Positions 1 through 7,049 of a stretch of DNA of 48,954 nt are shown here, piece after piece (the stretch's first letter is position 1; each line of letters opens with the position of its first letter). The position numbers were made by a program, and so were the translations under genes. The notes under the pieces are model-generated. The model saw only the letters and a program-made list of their open reading frames with translations, did not search any database and was not told the origin of the DNA. Source of the DNA: Candidatus Woesearchaeota archaeon (GTDB lineage: Archaea > Nanobdellota > Nanobdellia > Woesearchaeales > ARS49); the NCBI GenBank assembly GCA_002687275.1, contig NYZT01000026.1, forward strand, positions 1 through 48,954, given 5' to 3'.

Positions 1-305
1 ACCGGGCTGAAGATGAAAACAGGTTTTTTGGTGACCATGGCTACCTTGATGGGGTGGAACTGCCCTGTTCCAACATACAAGAAGCAGTCTACCCTGTCTT
101 GTTTTGCCTCGGCGTTCTCTGCCCTGCATCCTAGCACTTGGCCAAGGAACAAGCTTCCTGGCAATTGTTTTTTTACTTCGGGTAGCTTGTGCAGGTGTTG
201 GATGTTGCTCACCAGGCCCACCTTCTTGCCCTTCAATGTCTCTAACGCCTTTTTTGGCAGCGTGACGTCGTGGTCCAGCTTGGCGTGGACAAACATGGCT
301 TTCAT
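1..305 (-). CDS. dph2: Dph2-like diphthamide synthase, C-terminal part (cut by window edge)
   Basis: The translation starts MKAMFVHAKL and contains GQVLGC and GTGQFHPIKVAM, which match the middle domain of archaeal Dph2, the radical-SAM-like enzyme that transfers the 3-amino-3-carboxypropyl group to the EF-2 histidine. GQVLGC holds the second of the three cysteines that bind the [4Fe-4S] cluster. The gene starts where domain 2 should begin, so domain 1 with the first cysteine is absent. An in-frame stop lies at 330-332, so the ORF cannot be extended. A TATA-like TTTAAAAA sits about 27 nt upstream of the ATG at 305, which supports this as a real start. The C-terminus lies beyond the left edge. 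The domain 1 start appears separately at 48878. Confidence 0.8.
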   Translation of the reverse strand, partial: MKAMFVHAKLDHDVTLPKKALETLKGKKVGLVSNIQHLHKLPEVKKQLPGSLFLGQVLGCRAENAEAKQDRVDCFLYVGTGQFHPIKVAMVTKKPVFIFSP

Positions 306-312
306 AGCCTTC

Positions 313-1092
313 CTAGTGGGTGGGGGTTTTTAAATCAAGCGTTGGGACCTTGCCAAATCGTGTCTTTGAGGTAAGTTGCGGGATTACCTTTTGCGCTAAG
401 GTTTCTAGGTTTAGAACATCTTCTTCGTTGTACATCACCAAGCGGTCTAGCCATTCCTTGTCTCCGGATGCCTGCCACATGTTCCACAACTGGTCTGCGT
501 GCCCGCCTCTGAGGTTCTCCACCTCTTTCCTTCTCGTGATGCCCAACCTTTTTTCTATCTCTTTCAGGCCGCCTTTTAGTCCGACACGTCCGCACACGGT
601 GCGCAGGTCGATGTGCGGGTGGGTTAGTGTGATGCCAAAATAGCGTTGCAGGACAGGAATGTCAAAGCTGGTTCCGTTAAAGCTAACCAAGACTGCGTAC
701 TTGTTGAGCTCTGCAAGCAAGGTTTTCTTGTCTAAGGTCTGCCCTCTGATGAACGTTTTGCAATCCCTGCCGTCGTATAATCCTACGACGGTGATGCCCT
801 CTCGCTCACCGGTCTCGATGTCCAAAAAAACGGCTTCGTCCTTGCAGTGTTCCCACAGCCTCCAGTGTTCTGCTAGGGGTAGCTTGTCAAAGAAATAGTC
901 CATGTTGCCTGCCCAGAGCTTGTCTTTTGCTTGCTGCAGCTGGACATCAAATGCCTGTTTTCTCGTCGGGTGCAGCCCTTGTATGCTTGGCGCGTCCATG
1001 AAATCATTCCATTCGTGGATGCCCTGCTGCCACAGCTTTCGTTCTTTTTCTCTTCCAATACCTTCCAAAAAGAGAAACGTGTTCTTTATCAC
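313..1092 (-). CDS. RNase H-like DEDD exonuclease family protein (YprB type)
   Basis: About 259 aa from the proposed GTG start. The RNase H-like exonuclease motifs are visible: FLDIETGE (Asp and Glu near residue 90), LVSFNGTSFDIPVL and a C-terminal YNEEDVLNL with the last acidic residues. The N-terminus reads IKNTFLFLEGIGREKERKLW, the usual opening of YprB-type proteins, which are predicted 3'-5' exonucleases. The ORF track begins at 1182, but that extension overlaps the upstream gene. GTG at 1092 fits better because a TATA-like ATAAAAAC lies about 26 nt upstream. It ends 7 nt before the Dph2 start. Substrate unknown. Confidence 0.72.
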   Translation of the reverse strand: MIKNTFLFLEGIGREKERKLWQQGIHEWNDFMDAPSIQGLHPTRKQAFDVQLQQAKDKLWAGNMDYFFDKLPLAEHWRLWEHCKDEAVFLDIETGEREGITVVGLYDGRDCKTFIRGQTLDKKTLLAELNKYAVLVSFNGTSFDIPVLQRYFGITLTHPHIDLRTVCGRVGLKGGLKEIEKRLGITRRKEVENLRGGHADQLWNMWQASGDKEWLDRLVMYNEEDVLNLETLAQKVIPQLTSKTRFGKVPTLDLKTPTH

Positions 1093-1127
1093 GCATTTTT
1101 GCAGGACGTTGGGGTTTTTATGCGTTT

Positions 1128-2204
1128 CTAAAATGCGCCTCCGCCACGCACATACTCCATGAAGTGGCGAGTTCCAACACAACTGGTGTTTTCTGGCTTG
1201 ACAAAATGTATGCCGTCGAGGCCTTGAAGGTCAGACACGTGTAGGGAGTAGGTGGAGATGACTCTTTCTCCTTCTTTGTAGCTGCGTACGCGGGTGAGCT
1301 GGCGAGGTATGCGTTCGTCGGACTCTCTCACTCGTAGCGGGAGCCGCCATGCGTTGATAGGTTCTAATGACCTGCCCCTTTCGTTGAAGAGCCGGATTGC
1401 CGTGGCATCCTCAAACACACCGTTTGGGGCTGGGACGCGTTCTAGCTGTCCGCTTCCGTTCACTCCGATTAATAGCTGTCCTCCTGCGTCTATATGGTAG
1501 GGCAGACATTCGACGTGGGGGTGGCCCTCGATGACTGCGTCTTGGTGGTCGTGGGCAAACCTCAAGCGGTCGGTGATGCCTCCCACCTCGCGCAACACTT
1601 CTAGCACTGCGTAGGGTACGAGTGGTTTGAATGCTGAGGATCCTGCCCGTATGAGTTCTCTGATGTGCGAGGCAGAGAGTTTTTCGGAGGTCGTTCTGTA
1701 CTGGTCGAGAATCGCAGGAGGAACGACTGTGGTCACGTTGAGGTACGCCATGCCTTGCTGTAAGCAGGGCTTCTCCACTTCGGGGTTGCCGCTTATGAGG
1801 TAGTTTGGGTGTCGGGCGATTCTGGCTAGCTCGGACATCCATTCTGCCTCTTGCTCGTCTGTCCAGGAATCGCCTCCTGGATTGGCATCATACAACGGAA
1901 GCACATCTGGAGGGCTGCTGAGCATTTTTGCATGGAGTTCCTCGTCGTTCTGGGCTTCGTCATACAGTGCGCGATTGATGCAATTCCTTCTCTCAACAGC
2001 GTTGCAAGGGTTTCTCCTGCTGTGGGTGATGTTTGCGCTTCCCAGAAGGATGGCTGTTTGGGCGGTCTTTTTGATCATATCCACGAGCACGCTTAGGTGT
2101 CCGTTGTGGAGGAGGTTGTAGCGGCCGGCAAGCGCCACACGTTTATCTGCTAGTGAAGCAACTATCTCTGGATCGTAGGGGGCGCTACCGTCTAATTCGT
2201 GCAT
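1128..2204 (-). CDS. HxGH-motif nucleotidyltransferase (NMNAT-like) with C-terminal extension
   Basis: 358 aa. The N-terminal half has the nucleotidyltransferase signature GRYNLLHNGH (His33 and His36) and a later SASHIRELI resembling the ISxTxIR motif of NMN adenylyltransferases, so an adenylyl- or cytidylyl-transfer activity is likely. The rest, from about residue 215, is unfamiliar. A stretch GVFEDATAIRLFNERG is reminiscent of a decayed Nudix box without the full consensus. Fused NMNAT-Nudix enzymes exist in bacteria, so a degenerate version is one possible reading. A TATA box (TTTTAAGC) lies about 26 nt before the ATG. The exact substrate cannot be decided from motifs. Confidence 0.65.
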   Translation of the reverse strand: MHELDGSAPYDPEIVASLADKRVALAGRYNLLHNGHLSVLVDMIKKTAQTAILLGSANITHSRRNPCNAVERRNCINRALYDEAQNDEELHAKMLSSPPDVLPLYDANPGGDSWTDEQEAEWMSELARIARHPNYLISGNPEVEKPCLQQGMAYLNVTTVVPPAILDQYRTTSEKLSASHIRELIRAGSSAFKPLVPYAVLEVLREVGGITDRLRFAHDHQDAVIEGHPHVECLPYHIDAGGQLLIGVNGSGQLERVPAPNGVFEDATAIRLFNERGRSLEPINAWRLPLRVRESDERIPRQLTRVRSYKEGERVISTYSLHVSDLQGLDGIHFVKPENTSCVGTRHFMEYVRGGGAF

Positions 2205-2278
2205 GGATGGTAAGGTGAAACTTAGCTTAAAAGGTTTCCTCCGAAACGCTTTTATACTTTCTAGGGGTGGGGGAGGTT

Positions 2279-2770
2279 ATGCGTTGGGGGGCCTTCGTGT
2301 TATTGTTCGTGCTCGCGTCGAGTGTGGTTGCTGCCACTTGCGACGAGCGTCCTACCCTGCATAAGAGAGTTTCCTGCCGTCAAGAGACGCCCAGCCCAGA
2401 GCTTGTCCCTGAAGCGTGTATGGTGCCTGGCAAGCAGGATGCCTGTGTTGATCTGTACCGGAGGAGCTGGCAGTGCTACACCATGAGTGGTCTTACAAAG
2501 AACACGTGCTTTCGGGAGCAGGCAAGGTTCACCTCGGTAAAAAATGCCGATGACATAAGCAAGTGTGACTATCTTATCTTGTTGTTGCGAGACTTGCAAG
2601 AACGAGTTGAGGACGCGCATGACGATGGCAGCATCACTCTCGAGCAGGCCGCTGACCTGATCACGTCTATCGCCCAAATACAACGGCAGGTGTTGCGGGG
2701 AGAGCCTGCAAGCTCTATCAAAAGCACGATCTCGGGGTTCAAACAAAACTATAGGGGGATAATGCGATGA
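2279..2770 (+). CDS. Secreted cysteine-containing protein, unknown function
   Basis: 163 aa with an N-terminal signal peptide (MRWGAFVLLFVLASSVVAAT, probable cleavage after VVA). The mature part has several paired cysteines (RVSCRQE, PEACMV, DACVDL, WQCYTM, NTCFRE, SKCDYL), suggesting a disulfide-bonded extracytoplasmic domain, then a helical tail. The ATG at 2279 is preferred over the track's GTG at 2267 because a TATA box (TTTATAC) lies about 27 nt upstream. It overlaps the next small lipoprotein gene by 4 nt (ATGA), so the two are probably co-expressed. I do not recognise the family. Confidence 0.6.
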   Translation: MRWGAFVLLFVLASSVVAATCDERPTLHKRVSCRQETPSPELVPEACMVPGKQDACVDLYRRSWQCYTMSGLTKNTCFREQARFTSVKNADDISKCDYLILLLRDLQERVEDAHDDGSITLEQAADLITSIAQIQRQVLRGEPASSIKSTISGFKQNYRGIMR

Positions 2771-2994
2771 GGCGTTTGTTTTTGCTTCTATTGCTTATGG
2801 CTGCCTGCGCTAGCGAGGAGTTTGTCATTCCTTTGCAGCCAGAGTATGCCCCTGAGCCAGCACGGTCGGCGGCACCTGTGCGGCCTGTCCACGTTCCTGG
2901 ACCCTCGCCTACCGATCCAACAAAGCTGTCCTTAGACGCTGCCGATGACGTTTTCCTAGCCCTAGAGCTGACGTTGGACGTTTTTGAACGTTAG
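2767..2994 (+). CDS. Small putative lipoprotein
   Basis: 75 aa. The start is a short hydrophobic signal ending in a lipobox-like sequence (LLLLLLMAACAS), so the cysteine is probably lipidated and anchors the protein outside the cytoplasmic membrane. The remainder is proline- and acid-rich without recognisable motifs. The ATG overlaps the stop of the upstream secreted protein (ATGA), indicating translational coupling and perhaps a shared envelope complex. It ends 33 nt before tRNA-Tyr. Function unknown. Confidence 0.5.
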   Translation: MRRLFLLLLLMAACASEEFVIPLQPEYAPEPARSAAPVRPVHVPGPSPTDPTKLSLDAADDVFLALELTLDVFER

Positions 2995-3027
2995 TTTTAA
3001 AAGGGGTTGTGGTGTTTGTATGCTTGT

Positions 3028-3159
3028 CCCAGCGTAGCTCAACGGCAGAGCGGTCGGCTGTAGAAGATGTCACTCACAGACTATGCGTTAGCTAAGGATG
3101 AAAGTGAGGGTAGCCCTGCCGTTCCCGACAGGTTGGCGGTTCAAATCCGCCCGCTGGGA
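3028..3159 (+). tRNA. tRNA-Tyr (GTA), intron-containing
   Basis: Acceptor stem CCCAGCG/CGCTGGG with discriminator A, D-arm GCTC/GAGC, T-arm GGCGG-TTCAAAT-CCGCC. The anticodon stem GTCGG pairs with CCGAC at 3125-3129, with loop CTGTAG and anticodon GTA at 3060-3062. The C1-G72 pair is typical of archaeal tRNA-Tyr. About 60 nt (roughly 3064-3123) interrupt the anticodon loop after position 37; removing them leaves a 72-nt tRNA. The intron holds a CTCAC/GTGAG stem. I could not fit an ideal bulge-helix-bulge at both junctions, so intron ends are approximate. No CCA is encoded. A TTTTAAAAG promoter element lies about 27 nt upstream. Confidence 0.9.
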
Positions 3160-3171
3160 TACTTTTTACTT

Positions 3172-4503
3172 CTAGAAGATCGTGTTGAGCCAGTCAAACA
3201 ACTGTTGGAGTAACCCTCGTGTCTCTTCTACTTCGCCGGCGATGTCATAGCACTGTCCTTTGCTGCAAAAGTTGGATTTGCACTCAAAGTTGTTCTGGCA
3301 TGCGGCGTTGTCTTCTTTTTGCTCCTCTTGTTCTCCGTCAATGCAGTACGTTGGCCGACCGTTGACGTTCTTTCGTATCCCTTCCTCGCATGGATAGGGC
3401 ATGTTCGTTCTTGGTATGATGCCAATAGGTGGTTTGGTTTGTTGGATGATTTCTGCAACGTCTTCTAGGCCTACACAGCTTCCTGGGATCTCTGCGCATA
3501 CTGTTGGGCAGATGTCCCCTGGCTCGCATCCTTCAGGCGGAAGGCAAACTCTTGTGCATGTACTCGGACAGGTGCTGAACGTGTGCTGGCTGCAGCTGAA
3601 AGGATTCTTTATTGGTGTGACACAACTGCCTCGTCCATCACAGTCTGCTGTGCAGATTACGTTACCGTTCTCATCAGGCTCTGAACACACGCTTGGCGTG
3701 CACTCTGCTTGGCAGCCCCGTGGACAGGTTGAGTACGTGTGATCCTCACACCGCTCGGTGGGGCAAGTGATGGTGCCTTCGCCACACGTGCACCCTATCG
3801 GGCAGGTCGTGCTAGGAACTTCCTCTGCAAATCGTAGTCGTACGACGTACTCGTCAGGCGTTGTTTTCGTTGAGGGATAGGGCATGACTTCGACCAAGGT
3901 TAGGGTGTAGCCACCAATCTCTAGGCTTTCTCCTAGTGCTAGGACTGCGTTGGCAGGGTCTGGGTCACTAGAAAATATGTCTAGCGCGACCATGACTCTT
4001 CCTTCCCATATGCAACGTGCGTTCATAGGACATCTTGAGTCCTCAACGACGTCGGTGAATTCTATGGTAAGATCCTTGTATTTTTTCATCTCCCCAAAAG
4101 GAATGAGCAACTCGTTCTCCAGCAAGGCTGGTCTGGTGATAGGTGTGATTATTTCTTTGATTCCGTGATTGAAGCAAAAGGTAGCGTACGTTTTTGGTTC
4201 GGGAAAGTCTGCCGGAGGTGCTCTGGTGGTATGGATGCCATCGAGGGAAACCGGCACGCCGTTTGCCAGTGTGTATGTGGAAAAGGTTGGAAGAGAAAAT
4301 TCTTCTCCGTTGATCCTGAATTTGGCAATCCGTCCTATAGCGGACAGCAGGCTGACGTCGTAGTCTCGGCCATTTCTTGAGTATGTTTGAGACTCGCCCT
4401 CTGCTAACGCTTGTGCGCTTTCGCATACTAGCGGAGGAGACAGGGCGGTTGTCGTCGTTGCGAGCAACGCGACCAGCATTATTATTGCGGCTGTTTTGTA
4501 CAT
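3172..4503 (-). CDS. Secreted cysteine-rich repeat protein
   Basis: 443 aa with a signal peptide (MYKTAAIIMLVALLATTTTA). A domain around residues 130-215 contains DSRCPMNARCIWEGRV, a motif I have seen in uncharacterised secreted proteins. It is followed by dense cysteine repeats (CPIGCTCGEGTITCP, CPRGCQAEC, CPSTCTRVC) that look like small disulfide-knot modules, and a C-terminal CQNNFECKSNFCSKGQC block. Probably an extracellular or cell-surface protein; ligand unknown. The leaderless promoter (TTAATATAAC, about 27 nt upstream) sits in a 29-nt sequence shared almost exactly with the promoter at 46344-46372. Confidence 0.6.
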   Translation of the reverse strand: MYKTAAIIMLVALLATTTTALSPPLVCESAQALAEGESQTYSRNGRDYDVSLLSAIGRIAKFRINGEEFSLPTFSTYTLANGVPVSLDGIHTTRAPPADFPEPKTYATFCFNHGIKEIITPITRPALLENELLIPFGEMKKYKDLTIEFTDVVEDSRCPMNARCIWEGRVMVALDIFSSDPDPANAVLALGESLEIGGYTLTLVEVMPYPSTKTTPDEYVVRLRFAEEVPSTTCPIGCTCGEGTITCPTERCEDHTYSTCPRGCQAECTPSVCSEPDENGNVICTADCDGRGSCVTPIKNPFSCSQHTFSTCPSTCTRVCLPPEGCEPGDICPTVCAEIPGSCVGLEDVAEIIQQTKPPIGIIPRTNMPYPCEEGIRKNVNGRPTYCIDGEQEEQKEDNAACQNNFECKSNFCSKGQCYDIAGEVEETRGLLQQLFDWLNTIF

Positions 4504-4521
4504 AATAGTGTAGGTAGACGC

Positions 4522-4550
4522 TTGTTATATTAATAACTACAGATTTAGTA
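4522..4550. promoter_or_regulatory. Promoter/operator motif, copy 1 (pairs with 46344-46372)
   Basis: Contains the imperfect inverted repeat GTTAT-ATTA-ATAAC, which includes the TATA box of the minus-strand secreted protein gene. The 29-nt block matches 46344-46372 at 26 positions by hand alignment, including a 17-nt identical core TTGTTATATTAATAACT. A shared regulator is an inference. Confidence 0.5.
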
Positions 4551-4570
4551 AGGTGCTTCCCTAAGTATGC

Positions 4571-4900
4571 TCAAGGATGGAGTTCTTCCACTAACTCAAC
4601 GAATTCTTCGAGGGCGTCCAGGGCGGTGTTCTTTTCTCCTTCTTTTTTTCTAAGCACTGCGTGAGCTTCTTCTGCTTTTCCTCTGCCTTCTGGGGGATGG
4701 AATGGCCAGCCTAGGGCTCGAGTTTGTTCTGCAACGCATTTTGGGGATGGATTGCCTTGGATTGTTTTGTACATCCTCCACGCATGCCTGCACGCTCGTT
4801 GATACGCTGCTGCTGGACCGCCGTGGTATTCTTCGGCGGGGGTTTCTTGGGATTCTAGATCATCAAGTTTCCTTTGTTGTCTGGCGGTGTACTGCATCAT
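4571..4900 (-). CDS. Hypothetical protein
   Basis: 109 aa, soluble, charged and mostly helical in appearance (TARQQRKLDDLESQE at the start, ALDALEEFVELVEELHP at the end). No membrane segment, cysteine cluster or catalytic motif was recognised. It begins with two methionines; a TATA-like TTTTTAAAAC lies 25-28 nt upstream, consistent with a leaderless start at 4900 or 4897. It lies between two envelope-protein genes on the same strand but has its own promoter. Confidence 0.5.
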   Translation of the reverse strand: MMQYTARQQRKLDDLESQETPAEEYHGGPAAAYQRACRHAWRMYKTIQGNPSPKCVAEQTRALGWPFHPPEGRGKAEEAHAVLRKKEGEKNTALDALEEFVELVEELHP

Positions 4901-4930
4901 GATACTTGTCGTGAGGCGTGTTTTAAAAAG

Positions 4931-6334
4931 TTATAGCGAAATGACTGCAACGTTGCTGTTTGTGGTTCGTTCGTGTCCGGGTAGGTGTTCGAACCTGCTG
5001 CTGGCGATGGGTAGTCTTACCCCGCCAATGATGGCGAACTTGGCTTTGATTCGGTAAACGATGATGCGTTCTTCGCCTGGCTCTAGCTGGTTGACCTTCC
5101 ATTTGATGATGGCTCCTTTTTGTTCGTGCTTCACCACGCTGTAGGGTTCGATGCTTCCTGGATCGCTCCTGGTGAGGTACTCTGCTATTTTGGGTACGAG
5201 GTCTATGAGGCGGATGTGCTTGATGGGCTTTTTGCCTCTGTTGTACGCGCTTAGCAGGATCTTGAGCTCAGAAATGCCGCCTTCTTTGGTGGAGACCACC
5301 CTTGCGGTTTTGGTGATCACTATGGGGCTCCTGAACGCGAAGTAGCCGACAGAGCCTAGGAGAAGGATGACTATGAGCACGAATATGCTCCAGTAGTTTG
5401 TGACGACGACGATTTGCTTGCTCTCTCCGACCTCTAGCGGAACGTCAAAACGTATGCTTCCTAGCTCTCTCACTCCTTTTGGTTGGGATTTTGTGAAGAA
5501 GCTCTCAAAGAATCCTACTTTGTATTCGTAGTCCTCGACACGGCCCACGTTGCCTCTGTTGCTTAGCGTGATGGTCTTGTACGTTTTCATGAAGCTCTTT
5601 TCTATCTTGATCATGGGTTCTACGCTGCCGTAGGGTACCACGCTGAACTCTATGGGGTTTGTCTCAAAGCTGTAGCTCTTGCCGCTGTTGTCCACGGCAA
5701 CCACGGTGGTTCTTAGTATGTCGTCTTGTGGCGCTGTTTTGGGATCGAGCTTGACGTTGAACGTGATGGTTTTTTTCTCTCCAGGTTCTAGCGTGGTGGT
5801 GTGGTCGGCGTTTATCGTGTGAGATCTGGCTTTGATCACGAGTTGGGGTATGGGTACGTTGTTTCGGCTTTCTACCTCCACGGTTACCTGGGCAGGGTTT
5901 GCTGGATTTACCCCTCGCTCAAAGCTGGTCTTGGCTTTGATGCTGGGCAGGTAGGTCTGTACTGGGTCTCCAACACTTTGGAGTTCAACAGTGATGGTGT
6001 GCTTCTTGACCTCTCCGGTCTTCAGCCTGCGTAGGGTTAGCGTGATGCCGTACACGCCTGACTTGTCAAATAAGGGTCTTAGCGTGACCGTGGTGTTGAG
6101 CCCGGTGGGTGGCACGATGAGCGCTTGTGCGGTTCTTATATCCCATTGGACGTCGCTAGAGAACAGGTCGAACGGTTCTGACTGGTCTCCTTGGTGGGTT
6201 ATTCTTAGCTTTAACTCGGCGGTTTCGTCGGTTTTTATGACTGCCTCTTGTGGCGCAATGTTAAACGTGAAGGCCTCCTGTGCCGCTACGGGTAGGGCCA
6301 AGAGTAACGCCATGAGTATCCAAACCCGTTTCAT
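4931..6334 (-). CDS. Membrane-anchored protein with Ig-like/CARDB-type extracellular domains
   Basis: 467 aa: signal peptide (MKRVWILMALLLALPVAAQE), then a beta-rich extracytoplasmic region of about 290 residues made of Ig-like domains (ELKLRITHQGDQSEPF, LEPGEKKTITFNVKL), a transmembrane helix near residues 318-338 (WSIFVLIVILLLGSVGYFAF) and a C-terminal domain with another beta-sandwich pattern (LSAYNRGKKPIKHIRLIDLV, LEPGEERIIVYRIKAK). These domains usually mediate adhesion or complex scaffolding at the archaeal surface. TATA box TTTTAAATAAC lies 26 nt upstream of the ATG. The family has no name I can give with certainty. Confidence 0.65.
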   Translation of the reverse strand: MKRVWILMALLLALPVAAQEAFTFNIAPQEAVIKTDETAELKLRITHQGDQSEPFDLFSSDVQWDIRTAQALIVPPTGLNTTVTLRPLFDKSGVYGITLTLRRLKTGEVKKHTITVELQSVGDPVQTYLPSIKAKTSFERGVNPANPAQVTVEVESRNNVPIPQLVIKARSHTINADHTTTLEPGEKKTITFNVKLDPKTAPQDDILRTTVVAVDNSGKSYSFETNPIEFSVVPYGSVEPMIKIEKSFMKTYKTITLSNRGNVGRVEDYEYKVGFFESFFTKSQPKGVRELGSIRFDVPLEVGESKQIVVVTNYWSIFVLIVILLLGSVGYFAFRSPIVITKTARVVSTKEGGISELKILLSAYNRGKKPIKHIRLIDLVPKIAEYLTRSDPGSIEPYSVVKHEQKGAIIKWKVNQLEPGEERIIVYRIKAKFAIIGGVRLPIASSRFEHLPGHERTTNSNVAVISL

Positions 6335-6443
6335 AGCGTATTGCCGGGCATTCTGTTATTTAAAACTATCGGCCAGTCTCGTGGAGGTGTAACGCAGGAG
6401 TAGGTACGTGAATGTTTATATATTGTGGTGGAATCCTTGCAGT

Positions 6444-7049
6444 ATGTCTAACGCAACGCGCGAGATGCCAGATGTCTATATGCTTGATAAGCATCGTGCC
6501 CAAGGTGACTGGGAACAGTTGGTCGTGGGTGGCAATTTTGTGGTGACGCACTGTTGTTCTGAGGGCACTCCTGGAGGGATGGCGACCAAATATCATATCC
6601 AGGTGCGGCCCGATCTCCGGGAGGGAAAAATGTTTCCTGAATTTGTGGGTGACATTAGTTTTCGGGATAGGGACGCTTTTGCAGAGTATTTTTCCACCAC
6701 CGACATTGCGAATGATAGGCTGCGTATTGCGTTGAAGAGCTATGTGGGAGTTCATGAATCTGACGAGTCTGCCATCCGCCACCAATTGCGCTATGAACGC
6801 CGTGAGGTGCACGTTCCGCATTACGAGTTTGACGGCGAGTTCGTTCATTGTCGGGTCGAGCCTGCGAAGGAGCCTGAGCCTGCTGTGTGGACAAATCCTG
6901 TCATGCGTCTGTCGTTCATCGCCACGCCTGACGTCCTTGGTGACGTTCGAGACTTTTTTGCTCTTTTCGACCAGTATGGGCATGCGCGTGATTCGCCCAG
7001 GCCATTCTTTGCACTAGATTACCTGGGTCCGGTCAACCCACTGCCGTAA
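6444..7049 (+). CDS. Hypothetical protein
   Basis: 201 aa from ATG 6444. This start is chosen over 6408 because GTTTATATATTG lies about 27 nt upstream, giving a leaderless mRNA. The protein is soluble with mixed composition (GDWEQLVVGGNFVVTHCC, LRYERREVHVPHYEFDGEFVH) and no recognised motif. It is divergent from the Ig-like membrane protein and convergent with rad50; its 3' end overlaps the rad50 3' end by 17 nt. Function unknown. Confidence 0.55.
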   Translation: MSNATREMPDVYMLDKHRAQGDWEQLVVGGNFVVTHCCSEGTPGGMATKYHIQVRPDLREGKMFPEFVGDISFRDRDAFAEYFSTTDIANDRLRIALKSYVGVHESDESAIRHQLRYERREVHVPHYEFDGEFVHCRVEPAKEPEPAVWTNPVMRLSFIATPDVLGDVRDFFALFDQYGHARDSPRPFFALDYLGPVNPLP

